DNA of 64,000 bases, taken from the NCBI RefSeq assembly GCF_029852145.1, contig NC_079974.1, forward strand, positions 3,227,001-3,291,000. Reading direction: 5' to 3'. Below the pieces are notes generated by a model. That model was not told where the DNA came from. It ran no database searches and saw nothing but the letters and a program-made list of their open reading frames with translations. Below, piece by piece: positions 46,498-60,448 of the stretch; the first letter of the stretch is position 1; each line of letters opens with the position of its first letter. Position numbers and translations under genes: made by a program. This DNA comes from Microplitis mediator (lineage: Eukaryota > Arthropoda > Insecta > Hymenoptera > Braconidae).

Positions 46498-47089
46498 GGA
46501 AATTAACTTGACGGAAAATAAAAAAAAAAATAATTTATTTTTTTGAGTGGTCCATTTTGCCCCACATATCTCATATTGGCCTATAGTATGATAAAAACAT
46601 TATAGAGGTCATAACTCGACGGAAAGTAAAAAACAAATTTTTTACCTAATTTTTGAGGGGGGCCTTCGTGCCCCAGGCTCTCCTATTTTTAATTGAATCA
46701 ACGACATAAGAAAACAAAATATAATAAAATTATATATTTTTCATATATTTCAACATATATTTATTTTAATTATTTTCATGGGGGTACACGTACAGACACT
46801 TTGACATCATTCTGACGTAATCGCAATTGCTTCCTACGACTTCCGAACGTCAACATCTGATGAAATTTCAATTCTCGGAAATCGAAGTAAAATATATAAT
46901 GACTTTAGTTACAATTACACGGAAAAAAATGAACTTTAATAATCAGTGTTTAAAATTATAACCCGGAATCCAGGTATCAATATGGGGAATTTGAACATTC
47001 TAAATAATAAATTTTATAATACGTGTCGTCAATATTCTCAGTATCAGTCACGATTTTTAGAGCTCAAAATATCGATAGATTAATGATCA
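46498..47089 (-). repeat. Inverted copy of 26264-26870
   Basis: Reverse-complement match to the 26.3-26.9 kb block, ending exactly at the insertion point of the large element at 47090. It forms the inner end of the right arm of the window-scale inverted duplication. Confidence 0.75.
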
Positions 47090-47661
47090 GGAGACACGGT
47101 AGTGTCTCGCGCCAAGTACACGTTCAAACACATGTATATGTGTGAAGTGTCATGGCGCGAGCCTGCCGTGTATCTATACCGTAGACAAAGTCGTTTTTGG
47201 CTCTTTTTAGCTCTCATTTTTAAAAACTTTTTTAAAATAATAAATTTTCAGAAAGTTCCTTCTCTATTCGAAAGATGATTGATTGTTCGTCTTAAAATTA
47301 TAAAACTTTATTCATTTTAGTTATGAGAACTAATTTAAATAATGAAATTAGGCCAGCATATACTATAGCACCCCCAATTTAGACACTTTTATAAATTTTT
47401 TCATGCAAAAAGGGCACTGCCAGAGAATAAAAAGTTGTAAGAAATGCCATGATTCAGTAAAATATTGAAATTTTTTTATAGCAATGGTTCATTTTTGCGC
47501 CACCATCGGTGCTTCAGTCTGTATTTTTTACTATAGTTTCATTGAGTTATATAGAAATTCTGATATAAAATTCAAACAATCCGTACTTAAATTATCGATA
47601 TCATATCAGGAGATGACGATCAATAGAATGTAAGAACGTTTTAGATTTCAATGATACAAAT

Positions 47662-48109
47662 TAGAGGTGGGTAGTTCCGGACCTGTATAGTTCCATGAAC
47701 TATGTCTTTTGTCGGATACGTATCCGATCGTTCCATAAAATTCACTTTAGTATACTCACTAGTTCTTTTTTGTCCACCACTGCCGTCATCACCAACAAAC
47801 AGTAAAGCAGCAGAATAATTTTTGGTTGATGATTTCTTATGAAACTTTGAGTTGAATACCATCATAATTCATTCTCTATTTAGTATAAAATAATGAAGTT
47901 CGCCCTGAATGCGCCTTAAACACATGAGTCGCATAGCATAATGTTGTGTATAATAGAATATTTTGTATGTCTACGTTCTAAATACTGAACCTTCATGAGA
48001 ATTAAAAACGTTAAATAGTTCCACGGATATGATTCCAGGAACTAGTTCCTTTTCGCTCCGGAAACGTTCCAGGTTCAATCCGGAATGTTCCCGGAACTAC
48101 CCACCTCTA
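47662..48109. mobile_element. hAT-type MITE, 448 bp, nested
   Basis: The termini are TAGAGGTGGGTAGTTCC and GGAACTACCCACCTCTA, with an exact 8-bp target duplication ATACAAAT (47654-47661, 48110-48117). The sister element shows the empty site once (ATTTGTAT at 54618-54625). The short minus-strand ORF at 47641-47865 mostly overlaps it and is not a complete gene. Confidence 0.9.
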
Positions 48110-50202
48110 ATACAAATAAATCCTTGTTAATGTCTAAGATGAATTTTTTTTATTCATTTCGTATTCAAAGTTTACTTGTATTTTTTATATGTTTCCTGAT
48201 TTTGCATACATATATAGATACATATATACCTATACCACAGAAATACCCATTTGTGGGTAGCTAAAAATTTTTTTTTTTATTTTCTTAAGTTCTATCCGCT
48301 AGGTGGTATCAAAATCGTATAATATTTAGCGCGATGACAGATACAGATGCTCCAATAGTTACTTTAGCTAGAAATTAACGGTAATTTGATGTTGAAATTG
48401 CCTGAAATTTTCTGCCTGAATTTGCCGACAGTTTGACAACAAAAAGTGGAAAGAAAAATTTGCGGTTAATTTTTTCTCAATTTAAAGGTTAATTTTTACT
48501 ACAAAAAAAAAATCCGTAATGTTTGTTCTTACCATTTTAGAAGGTAAGCATATTTATACATAAAATTGTCTACAATTTGAGGATAAAAAAATACTTAACA
48601 ATTTTTCAAGTCAAATTAACAATAAATTGACATAAAATTTGCCTAAAAATTGACGACAACTTTTTTCTAGTCAACTTTTGAAGTGAATTTGCATTCTAAT
48701 TCGGGCAGTAAATTTACGTCAAATTCAATAGCAAGTTGCATACAAATTATCGTCAAATATGAAAAAGTCCGAAGTTGACAGAAATTTGACGAAAAATTCA
48801 ACGAAACTTTTGTAAGTAAATTTTTGCTAAAGCAAACTGTGCTATTAGGGTGTTGTCATTGGCTGTCTTTGACCGAACCTCCCTAATAGCACAGTTTGCT
48901 TCAGCAAAAATTTCCTTGAATTTTTTTTCAAATATCCGTCAACTTCGGACTTTTCTATTTTTGACGACGATTTGCATACAACTTGCTAAACAATTAGACG
49001 TCAATTAACCACCCGAATTAAAATGCAAATTCACTTCGAAAGTTGACTAGAAAAAATTTTTTGTAAGTTTTCAGGCAAATTTTTACATCAATTTATTGTT
49101 AATTTGACTTGAAAAATTGTATAGCATTTTTTTACCGTAGAATTGTAGACAATTTTATGTATAAATTTGCTTACCTTCTTAAATGGTAGAAACAAACATA
49201 ACTGACTTTTTTTTTATCGTAAAAATTTACATTCAAATTGAGGAAAAATTAACCGCAAATTTTTCTTTCTAAATTTTGCTGTCAAATTGTCGACAAATTC
49301 AGGCAGCGAATTTCAGGCAATTTTAATATCAAGTTACTGGTAATTTCAAGCTAAAGTGGCTATTAGGGTATGCATAAGGATATACATATACATATATATA
49401 TTCTAATAGCCACTTTAGCTTGGGACTGACAGTTATTTGACAGTTGAAATGACTGAAGTTTGCTGCCCAAATACGCCGACAATTTGAAAGCAAAAGTTGG
49501 AAAAATCAACTTAATGTCATTGTCTGACGGTAACACTTGTAGTCAAGTTGAATACAAGTTACAGACAATTTACTGTCATTTTAACCGTAACTTTGCTCTC
49601 CAACATTTTCCTTTAAGTTGGCTTCAGAATATGGCAGTGGCTTGAAGTTCACTTGCGGTTATGGTGGCTATCAGGGTACTTCCCTAATAACAACTTTAGC
49701 TTGAAATTGACAGTAATTTGACATTGAAATTTCCGGAATTTGCTGACATTTTGACAGCAAAAATTGGAAAGAAAAATTTGCGGTTAATTTTTCCTCAATT
49801 TAAAGGTTAATTTTTACTACAAAAAAAAAGTCTGTCATGTTCGTTCTTACCATTGCTGAAGATAAGCGAATTTATACATAAAAATTAATTAATCAGGTTA
49901 TGATATTGAAATATCCAAAAATTCTCTTAGAATCCACTCAACTGCGACAAGAACCGCATAGAATCCTATAGACTGTAGTGGTTTCTATGCGGTTTTTGTC
50001 GCAGTTGAGTGGATTCTATGGGAATTTTTGGATAGGGTTAGCAGTACAAAATTACTACAATTGTTAACAAACAATTTTATTGTTTCGACAAGATAATACT
50101 ATAAACAATATAGGCTCACTTGTCTTAAATTATAAATCGATTTCTAATAGTGTATATCAAAATCATTAACAATCAACATAACAAAAAAAAAAACAAATCC
50201 TA

Positions 50203-50353
50203 CCCTGATTAAACAAAATGATTAAAAATGATTTCACACGTTAAATGTCCATAAGAGACAGGATTAGAAATGATTTGAAGGATTAAAAAGTATTTAAAAT
50301 GATTAAAAAACAAATCATTTTAAATCATTTTCAATCATTTTGTTTAATCAGGG
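50203..50353. mobile_element. CCCTGATTAAAC MITE, 151 bp, copy 1
   Basis: The ends CCCTGATTAAAC and GTTTAATCAGGG are flanked by TA (50201-50202, 50354-50355). The empty site is in the sister element (51406-51407). The interior is repeats of AATGATT/AATCATT. Confidence 0.85.
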
Positions 50354-50843
50354 TACCAAAAACAGATTCTCTGTATAAAATCGCGCCAAGTACACATTTA
50401 AAATTTTTTACAATTAAAAAAAGATTCTTTTTACAAAAAAAATAAATCAAATCGAAAAAATACCAAGTACCTAATATAATTCGGAATCATGAAAAAAATT
50501 TTCATAGAATTGAAAAAAAAATTGAAAAAAAAAATTTCAATGTACTTGGTGTGCCTATAAACTGGAAAAAAAAGAAAATTAAATTTTATTAGAAAATAAT
50601 TTATATGCGAAATCATATCTCGAAATTAATTTTGCTTGAATAAATTTAGTAATGCACACCAAGTACATTGAAATTTTTTTTTTCAATTCTTTGAAAATGT
50701 TTTTCATGATTCCGAATTATATTAGGTACTTGGTATTTTTTCGATTTGATTTATTTTTTTTGTAAAAAGAATCTTTTCTTAATTGTAAAAAATTTTAAAC
50801 GTGTACTTGGCGCGATTTTATACAGAGAATCTGTTTTTGGTAG

Positions 50844-50902
50844 GATCACATTTTCTTTATGGAATATAGTAATTATTATTATTATTTCTGTTACTTTTAA
50901 TC
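50844..50902. other. 59-bp host spacer between the two large elements
   Basis: Matches the reverse complement of 26237-26289 with a few differences, and is colinear with the sequence outside both elements. Confidence 0.8.
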
Positions 50903-52233
50903 CTACCAAAAACAGATTCTCTGTATAAAATCTCGCCAAGTACACGTTTAAAATTTTTTACAATTAAGAACAGATTCTTTTTACAAAAAAAAAATAAATC
51001 AAATCGAAAAAATACCAAGTACCTAATATAATTCGGAATCATGAAAAACAATTTCATAGAATTGGAAAAAAAAATTGAAAAAAACAATTTCAATGTACTT
51101 GGTGTGCATTACTTAATTTATTCAAGCAAAATTAATTTCGAGAATTGATTTTGCATATAAATTATTTTCTAATAAAATTTAATTTTCTTTTTTTTCCAGT
51201 TTATAGGCACACCAAGTACATTGAAATTTTTTTTTTCAATTTTTTTTTCAATTCTATGAAAATTTTTTTCATGATTCCGAATTATATTAGGTACTTGGTA
51301 TTTTTTCGATTTGAGTTATTTTTTTTGTAAAAAGAATCTTTTCTTAATTGTAAAAAATTTTAAATGTGTACTTGGCGCGATTTTATACAGAGAATCTGTT
51401 TTTGGTAGGATTTGTTTTTTTTTTGTTATGTTGATTGTTAATGATTTTGATATACACTATTAGAAATCGATTTATAATTTAAGACAAGTGAGCCTATATT
51501 GTTTATAGTATTATCTTGTCGAAACAATAAAATTGTTTGTTAACAATTGTAGTAATTTTGTACTGCTAACCCTATCCGAAAATTCCCATAAAATCCACGC
51601 AACTGCGACAAAAACCGCATAGAAACCAATACAGTCTATAGGATTCTATGCGGTTTTTATCGCAGTTGAGTGGATTCTAAGGGAATTTTTGGATAGGGAA
51701 ATATCATAACCTGATTAATTAATTTTTATGTATAAATTCGCTTATCTTCAGCAATGGTAAGAACGAACATTACAGACTTTTTTTTTGTAGTAAAAATTAA
51801 CCTTTAAATTGAGGAAAAATTAACCGCAAATTTTTCTTTTCAATTTTTGCTGTCAAAATGTCAGCAAATTCAGGAAATTTCAATGTCAAATTACTGTCAA
51901 TTTCAAGCTAAAGTGGTTATTAGGGAAGTACCCTGATAGCCACCATAACCACAAGTGAACTTCAAGCCACTGCGATATTCTGAAGTCAACTTGAAGGAAA
52001 ATGTTGGAGAGCAAAGTTACGGTTAAAATGACAGTAAATTGTCTGTAACTTGTATTCAACTTGACTACAAGTGTTACCGTCAGACAATGACATTAAGTTG
52101 ATTTTTCCAACTTTTGCTTTGATATTGTAGGCGTATTTGGGCAGCAAATTTCGGTAATTTCAATTGACAAATAATTGTCAGTCCCAAGCTAAAGTGGCTA
52201 TTAGAATATATATATGTATATGTATATCCTTAT

Positions 52234-53085
52234 GGGTCATTCCATGTTAAATCGACCAATAGTTGGAATCAACCCCTTTCGATTTGGACGAATTTTGGTC
52301 AGAAGTTTTCTCTCATCATATAACGAAGTTCTGCAGAGGGAAAAAAAATAAAAAAATTTTTTTCAAAAGTTATGCAATTTTGAAAATTTCACTAATTTTC
52401 CTGTTTCTTAAACTTATTCTTCAAAGATCTCGAAAACTATTACGATTACTCTAATGATCTGAGCTAGGTTTTAAAGAGGATACTTAAAGGTACCAAAAAA
52501 AAATTTTTTTGAAAAATTTTTTCAAAAATTCGCTTTTTGGGAAAATTTTGAAATTTCCAAAATTGCAAAAGTCGATGACCGCCATCAAATTTTTCGATCA
52601 AATTTTTTTCTAGAGTACCTCTAATTGATTTCAAAAGATCCTAAAATTTTTAAGTAGGGGTTTTTTTTTGTTCAAAAGATATAAATTTTTGAATTTTAGG
52701 AAAAAAAAATTTTTCTTTCTTTGGCATTGACTGAATAAAACAATGATAAATTCACTTGTAATTTTCAATTTTAAGGCTCAAAAATTTATTTTAATGCAAA
52801 AGAGTCAATAAAAAACTTATTAATTAATAAGTTTTTTATTGACTCTTTTGCCTAGCTCAGATCATTAGAGTAATTGTAATAGTTTTCGAGATCTTTGAAG
52901 AATAAGTTTAAGAAACAGGACAATTAGTGAAATTTTCAAAATTGCATAACTTTTGAAAAAAATTTTTTTATTTTCTTTCCCTTGGCAGAACTTCGTTATA
53001 TGATGAGTGAAAACTTCTGACCGAAATTCGTCCAAATCGAAAGGGGTCGATTCCAACTATTGGTCGATTTGACATGGAATGACCC
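52234..53085. mobile_element. MITE with 234-bp inverted arms, 852 bp, nested
   Basis: The ends GGGTCATTCCATGT and ACATGGAATGACCC are flanked by TTAT (52230-52233, 53086-53089). Copy 1 shows the empty site (ATAA on the plus strand, 49374-49377). Arms 52234-52468 and 52852-53085 are about 95% alike. The loop contains a perfect palindrome at 52796-52851. Confidence 0.85.
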
Positions 53086-54224
53086 TTATGCATACCCTAA
53101 TAGCCACTTTAGCTTGAAATTACCAGTAACTTGATAGTAAAATTGCCTGAAATTCGCTGCCTGAATTTGTCGACAATTTGACAGCAAAATTTAGAAAGAA
53201 AAATTTGCGGTTAATTTTTCCTCAATTTGAAGGTAAATTTTTACGATAAAAAAAAAGTCAGTTATGTTTGTTTCTACCATTTCAGAAGGTAAGCAAATTT
53301 ATACATAAAATTGTCTACAATTCTACGGTAAAAAAATGCTATACAATTTTTCAAGTCAAATTAACAATAAATTGACGTAAAAATTTGTCTGAAAACTTAC
53401 GAAAAATTTTTTCTAATTAACTTTTCAAGTGAATTTGCATTTTAATTCGGGTGGTAAATTGACAGCTAATTGTTTAGCAGGTTGTATGCAAATCGTCGTC
53501 AAAAACAGAAAAGTCCGAAGTTGACGGATGTTTGAAGAAAAATTCAAGAAAATTTTTGCTGAAGCAAACTGTGCTATTAGGGAGTTTCGGTCAAAGACAG
53601 CCAATGACAACACCCTAATAGCAGTTTGCTTTAGCAAAAATTTACTTACAAAAGTTTCGTTGAACTTTTTGTCGAATTCCCGTCAACTTCGGACTTTTCC
53701 ATATTTGACGATAATTTGTATGCAACTTGCTATTGAATTTGACGTAAATTTACTGCCCGAATGAGAATGCAAATTCACTTCAAAAGTTGACTAGAAAAAA
53801 GTTGTCAATTTTCAGGCAAATTTTATGTCAATTTATTGTTAATTCGACTTGAAAAATTGTTAAGTATTTTTTTATCCTCAAATTGTAGACAATTTTATGT
53901 ATAAATATGCTTACCTTCTAAAATGGTAAGAACAAACATTACGGATTTTTTTTTTTTGTAGTAAAAATTAACCTTTAAATTGAGAAAAAATTAACCGCAA
54001 ATTTTTCTTTCCACTTTTTGTTGTCAAACTGTCAGCAAATTCAGGCAGAAAATTTCAAGCAATTTCAACATCCAATTATTGTCAATTTCAAGCTGAAGTA
54101 ACTATTGGAGCATCTGTATCTGTCATCGCGCTAAATATTATACGATTTTGATACCACCTAGCGGATATAACTAGATAGAACTTAAGAAAACAAAAAAAAA
54201 AGTTTTTAGCAACCTACAAATAGA

Positions 54225-54562
54225 CCCTGATAGCCAAGTTGCCCGCAACTTGTCGACAATCTACTGCCGCAACCTGTCGCCAAGTTGGCCGCAAAAGTCA
54301 GCATTTCCATAAGTTGACGACAACTTTCCGAGCAACTTGTCGACAAATTTCAGTTCGTGTAACTGTTACCGACAACTTGGCTACAAGTTGCTCAGAAACT
54401 TCGTGATAGGTTGCGGCAGTAGATTGTTGCCAAGTGGCTGAGCAACTTATAGCCAAGTTGTCGGCAACAGTTACACAAGCTGAAAGTTGTCGACAACTTC
54501 TCGTCAAGTTGGTCGCAACTCAGGTACACCAACTTTTTGATCAGAAACTCTGGCTATCAGGG
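54225..54562. mobile_element. CCCTGATAGCCA MITE, about 338 bp, nested
   Basis: The inverted ends are CCCTGATAGCC and GGCTATCAGGG. The interior is packed with GTTGTCGACAAC-like and GCCAAGTTG words. Copy 1 is uninterrupted at about 48245-48260. The target duplication could not be read. Confidence 0.65.
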
Positions 54563-54955
54563 GTATATCTGTATTAATAGAATAAAAAAAATTTATCTTA
54601 GACATTAACAAGGATTTATTTGTATCATTGAAATCTAAAACGTTCTTACATTCTATTGATCGTCATCTCCTGATATGATATCGATAATTTAAGTACGGAT
54701 TGTTTGAATTTTATATCAGAATTTCTATATAACTCTATTAAACTATAGTAAATAATACAGACTGAAGCACCGCTGGTGGCGCAAAAATGAACCATTGCTA
54801 TAAAAAATTTTCAATGTTTCACTGAATCATGGCACTTCTTACAACTTTTTTTCTCTGGCAGTGCCCTTTTTGCATGAAAAAATTTATAAAAGTGTCTAAA
54901 TTGGGGGTGCTATAGTATATGCTGGCCTAATTTCATTATTTAAATTAGTTCTCAT

Positions 54956-55106
54956 CCCTGATTAAACAAAATGATTAAAAATGATTTCACACGTTAAATG
55001 TCCATAAGAGACAGGATTAGAAATGATTTGAAGGATTAAAAAGTATTTAAAATGATTAAAAAACAAATCATTTTAAATCATTTTTAATCATTTTGTTTAA
55101 TCAGGG
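54956..55106. mobile_element. CCCTGATTAAAC MITE, 151 bp, copy 2
   Basis: Differs from the 50203-50353 copy at about one position. It is flanked by AT (54954-54955, 55107-55108), with the empty site at 47323-47324. Confidence 0.85.
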
Positions 55107-55341
55107 ATAACTAAAATGAATAAAGTTTTATAATTTTAAGACGAACAATCAATTATCTTTCGAATAGAGAAGGAATTTTCTGAAAATTTATTATTTAGAA
55201 AAAGTTTTTAAAAATGAAAGCTAAAAAGAGCCAAAAACGACTATGTCTACGGTATAGATACACGGTAGGCTCGCGCCATGACACTTCACACATATACATG
55301 TGTTTGAACGTGTACTTGGCGCGAGACACTACCGTGTCTCC

Positions 55342-56139
<798 letters not shown>

Positions 56140-57388
56140 TAAATCAAAATAGTCCATCGGCCGAAGAGAAGGTCCCGTAAACATTTTGTTAGCACCGGGT
56201 AAATCCAACTGCTTCTTATGTATTTTGGGCCAAGGATCACGGAAATCGGGTCCATTTTGTTCAAAAGTGGTGCAAACAATTGTTTATAACAATTTAATTG
56301 TTTAAATCGAAATAACTTCCGAACAGCTGGTTTGTTGAGGCAGCGTAGAGGAAAAAAAATGTTCAGAATAAAAAAATACACAAAAGAGGTATCATATGTT
56401 TTTTTTGCATCTCGAATATTTCGCGAGATATAATAAAAGAACGAGCCGGCGCTCGGACCTCTCCCTCTCGCACTAGCGACTGCCTATGCGCGAGCTCTCT
56501 CTCTTTGCCAAATCGCGTCAGATGCTTGATTGGCCGGAAGTTTTTTACATTATAAATCAAAAAAAAAAAAAAAAAATCGACGAATTGTCGATACTACCAA
56601 TCGACAGCATTTTTTATAAAACACATTTCTGTCGTATCCACAAAAGACTTTTTTTTTTTTGTTCACAAATGTTATAAACAAATGGTTTTTCTCAAAGTCC
56701 GAAATAAGTTCAAAAAATCGATAAAATGTCGATACTACCAAAAAACGTCTTTTGTGGATACGACAGAAATTTGTTTCGAAAAAAAAGCTGTCGATTGGTA
56801 GTATCGATATTTTTTCGATTTTTTAAACTTATTTCGGACTTTGAGAAAAACCGTTTGTTTATAATATTGGTGAACAAAAAAAAAAAAGTCTTCTGTGGAT
56901 ACGACAGAAATGTGTTTTATAAAAAATGCTGTCGATTGGTAGTATCGACAATTCGTCGATTTTTTTTTTTTTTTTTTCGATTTACAATGTAAAAAACTTC
57001 CGGCCAATCAAGCATCTGACGCGATTTGGCGGAGAGAGAGCTCGCGCATAGGCAGTCGCTAGTGCGCGAGGGAGAGGTCCGAGCGCCGGCTCGTTCTTTT
57101 ATTATATCTCGCGAAATATTCGAGATGCAAAAAAAACATGTGATACCACTTTTGTGTATTTTTTTATTCTGAACATTTTTTTTCCTCTACGCTGCCCCAA
57201 CCAACCAGCTGTTTGGGAGTTATTTCGATTTAAACAATTAAATTGTTATAAACAATTGTTTGCACCACTTTTGAACAAAATGGACCCGATTTCCGTGATC
57301 CTTGGCCCAAAATACATAAGAAACAGTTGGATTAACCCGGTGCCAACAATATGTTTACGGGACTTCCTCTTCAGCCAATGGACTATTA
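56140..57388. repeat. Foldback element, second copy
   Basis: Inverted counterpart of 24533-25512, with the same GAGCGCCGGCTCG blocks in both arms. It has an extra GGTAGTATCGA unit in the centre, so it is about 270 bp longer. Confidence 0.7.
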
Positions 57389-58048
57389 GTGCATGTGGAA
57401 AAAAATCATAGTTCAACACAAACAAAAAAAAATTTTCGCGCAAAAAAAAAAATTCTACGTCGATTACAGACCTAGCTTATTGAAAAATTCGATTTCCCAT
57501 TTAAATAACACGGGAAAATTTTTTTTTACTTTGAGTATTTTTAACTCGTGAACAAATCAATAGATCGAATAGATCGAGACATTTTTTTATAGGAAATTGA
57601 ACGCTCTACGAAAAAGGTCTCTAATCATTTTTTCATAAATCTACTTGTTCAAAAAATATTAAAGCTTGAAGTAAAGTTCGAGATCTTTCCACTTTTCCGG
57701 CGAAACTATAAGATTTATTATAAATTGTTACAGGTGTTTTTGTTGACAATTTTATTTTCTACTAATAATTATCAGTAGAGTTTGATAAAAAACCGATTAA
57801 AGCTTAGTCTCCCTTAACTTAAATCCTTGCTCCAATATTTTTTCAATATTGATGTCCACTTTTAAATGTCTAAGAAAATTAAAAATATCTAACATTTATC
57901 AATTAATTATTTTTAACGTAAAATAACAACAGTAGTAATAACGTCGGTATCAGCGAGCCAATGAGGGAATAGTTGAGTGGCGGGAAAAATAGCCTGGGTT
58001 ACGAAAAAAAGTTTATAATTACAAATTTAAAATTTGGTTTTAATGTTA

Positions 58049-60197
58049 CACTGAGAGCAAAAATCGGTTTTCTGAACTAAGGAATCGTAGTTCACAGACG
58101 ACTCAGCTATTCAAGTCAGTTTCAGTAACTAATACGCCACAGTAAAGTGCTCTACGACTACATAGTCGTTCTTAATATTTTTAGTTACATATACTAAGAT
58201 AGCAATAATGAACATAACTAGTTTAGGGAAAGTTTTTATTACTATCAGTTTAAAGTTAACATAACTATAATTTATATTGTAGTAAGCAATTTATTCTTAG
58301 TCTATTAAACATTAAGATTATTGTGATGTTAATAATGTAACTTTAGTTCTTCAGATCATTTATAATAGTAGCAATAAGTATTTGTGTCTAGATGTACTCA
58401 CTGGAAAATCGAACTTTCCGAGAATGTACTATTTTGACTTATTGTAACTAAACATTCATAGTTACCATTGCCATAATTTAGTATTGCAAGAAACAAATTT
58501 ATTTAGCGATCTGTAGTGCAAATTTTGTTTTATTGTTACTGAATTCTTTTTTCTTTAATAGCCAACATTTATATGATAAATACAGAAAATTTTTTTTCTA
58601 TTACATTAAATGTACTTGATGTTTTTCTATTATTACAAAAATTATTTTAGGAAACATTAATGTTAAACATTAATGTCATAATGTAATTTAGTACATACTA
58701 TATTACAATCAAAAATGATACTAGTCACTCTGTCAAATAACAGAGAAATACTAATGCCAGAATTGTTCTCAAGCTTGGAATATAATACTTCTGAAATAAA
58801 TTTCTTACCAGGGACACTACAAAAAGTGGGCGCGATCTAGTGGCGAGCACCGAACTACTCCCAATGCTGTTGCCTTGCTCTGGTGACTTCTCTCTCCTCC
58901 ATATAGATGTTTTCTCCCAAGAAATTTATCCCTTAGTTTAAGCAACTATTCTGTTTTGGTTGGAGCATAAAAAGTTCTTGCGTTAAATAATAGTACTTAT
59001 TCCGAGATATTTTATTTCCTTTAAACAAAAAAGTGCAGATTGCTACAAAAAACTATTACATGTTGCTTCAAAAAAATATCTAATATTAAGAAATAAAAAC
59101 TTCTGTAACATGTAAAAATTTATCTTGAATTTTTATCTCGAATCGAAATATTTTTTTTCAAGTAAACATATTCTCACGCTTAAATCGAAAAATTTTTACT
59201 TATTTAAAGAGTTTTAATTTCTTAATATAGGAGATATGTTTTGTAGCAAGATATGTTAGTTTTTCGTAACAATTGCATTTTTTAGTTTGAAGAAAATAAA
59301 TTTTCTCAGAATAACTACTATTTTTTTAACGCGAGAATTTTTGTATGTTTCAACCAAAAAAAAAAAAAAAATAAGTTGTTTAAGCTAAAAGGAAAATTTA
59401 TTGGGAGAAAAGATATAAATTATCTTGATTGATTTTCATTTTAATAAATAATTCCGAATTGATTGACAACAAAAAATTTTTACACGCCCTTTTGGTATAA
59501 AAAAATTTTTTTCTTCACTTTTTTAATTGATCTTCACATTCTTAACAATTCGGAATTGCTAAGCAAAAAAAATGTTTGATACGCTTCTTTGGCTCAGCAG
59601 AACCAATAAGGCGTATATTTTGCAGTACGCACTTTTGGCATAAGGATCGGAATTTATAGCCAGGGAAACTAAATATTATGGATATCCATAACTATATTCT
59701 CCTTTGAATTTTTTTTTACAGTTGATTATTATTCAGCAGAAATATTCTATAATTATTAAATTAACTGGAAATTGGTTGTTTAGACAACTAAGATGAAATA
59801 GTACGGTTGATACTTTTGTCAGTAGTAAAAGAAACTAAATAAATGCAGTTCTATGAGACGACGACTAAACTCTTAGTTGAGTCAACTATTAAAATTATTT
59901 CTACCAACGATCATACAGTCACTAAGCTAACATAGTTACTGTATCTATATTATGTTAATCGACCCAATGATAGAGGTAATATTGTGTTCACTACTAAGTC
60001 TTGATTTAAAAAGATTGAAGTTTTGTAGTGACCATAATGAGGCAAAAATAGTTTCTTAAGTTTAGTTAATGTAACTATTTTTTCGTGCTGATTCATACTA
60101 GTATATAGTTCCAGTAACAATAAAAATTGGTTAAGGAGACTATAGTTTTATATCTGTCGCTGAATAGTTCAGGTTACTAAGCACTTTTCTCTCAGTG
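58049..60197. mobile_element. DNA transposon remnant, 2,149 bp, CACTGAGAG termini
   Basis: The ends CACTGAGAG and CTCTCAGTG interrupt a sequence intact at about 19055 and 23880. The interior has no ORF of note, so it is non-autonomous. The flanks TTA and TGA leave a 3-4 bp duplication unclear. CACTG termini would suit a CMC (CACTA/Chapaev-like) element, but this is tentative. Confidence 0.65.
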
Positions 60198-60448
60198 TGA
60201 TTCAAAGAAATCTCCCGAAATATTCATATATAATAATTAAAAATCCCTGGTACCAAATTTTCGGATTTATTATGTCTAGAAATATATAAAATTTGTACAT
60301 ATTTTTTTATTTTCATCATCGTCCCAACTAGAGTACAATTTGAAATAAAAATATTGATATGGAATTAAATTTCTTGTTGGCTGGATTTATATGCCAGTGT
60401 GAATTCAATTCATTATAAAAAGTTCACTTACATTGATCATATTTCATA

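Larger units (their letters stand above)
47090..50843 (+). mobile_element. Large non-autonomous element, copy 1 (3.75 kb)
   Basis: It starts GGAGACACGG and ends TTTTTGGTAG, flanked by a 5-bp duplication GATCA (47085-47089, 50844-50848). The uninterrupted target is preserved at 26285-26289. Each end carries a GCGCCAAGTACAC word in inverted orientation. The interior is made of foldback units bounded by CCCTAATAGC words and full of TTTGAC/GTCAAA subrepeats, and one end is a hairpin of about 490 bp. No transposase frame. Nested insertions: a hAT MITE (47662-48109) and a 151-bp MITE (50203-50353). Confidence 0.7.
50903..55341 (-). mobile_element. Large non-autonomous element, copy 2 (4.4 kb), opposite orientation
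   Basis: Reverse complement of copy 1 apart from three extra insertions (52234-53085, 54225-54562, 54956-55106) and lacking the two in copy 1. It runs from CTACCAAAA to CCGTGTCTCC. The flanking 5-mers are TAATC and TGATA, so its target duplication is imperfect or decayed. Confidence 0.65.

Noticed and set aside
47090..55341. One giant 8-kb palindromic transposon
   Set aside because: The 59-bp spacer is host sequence colinear with both outer flanks, so two separate insertions explain it better.
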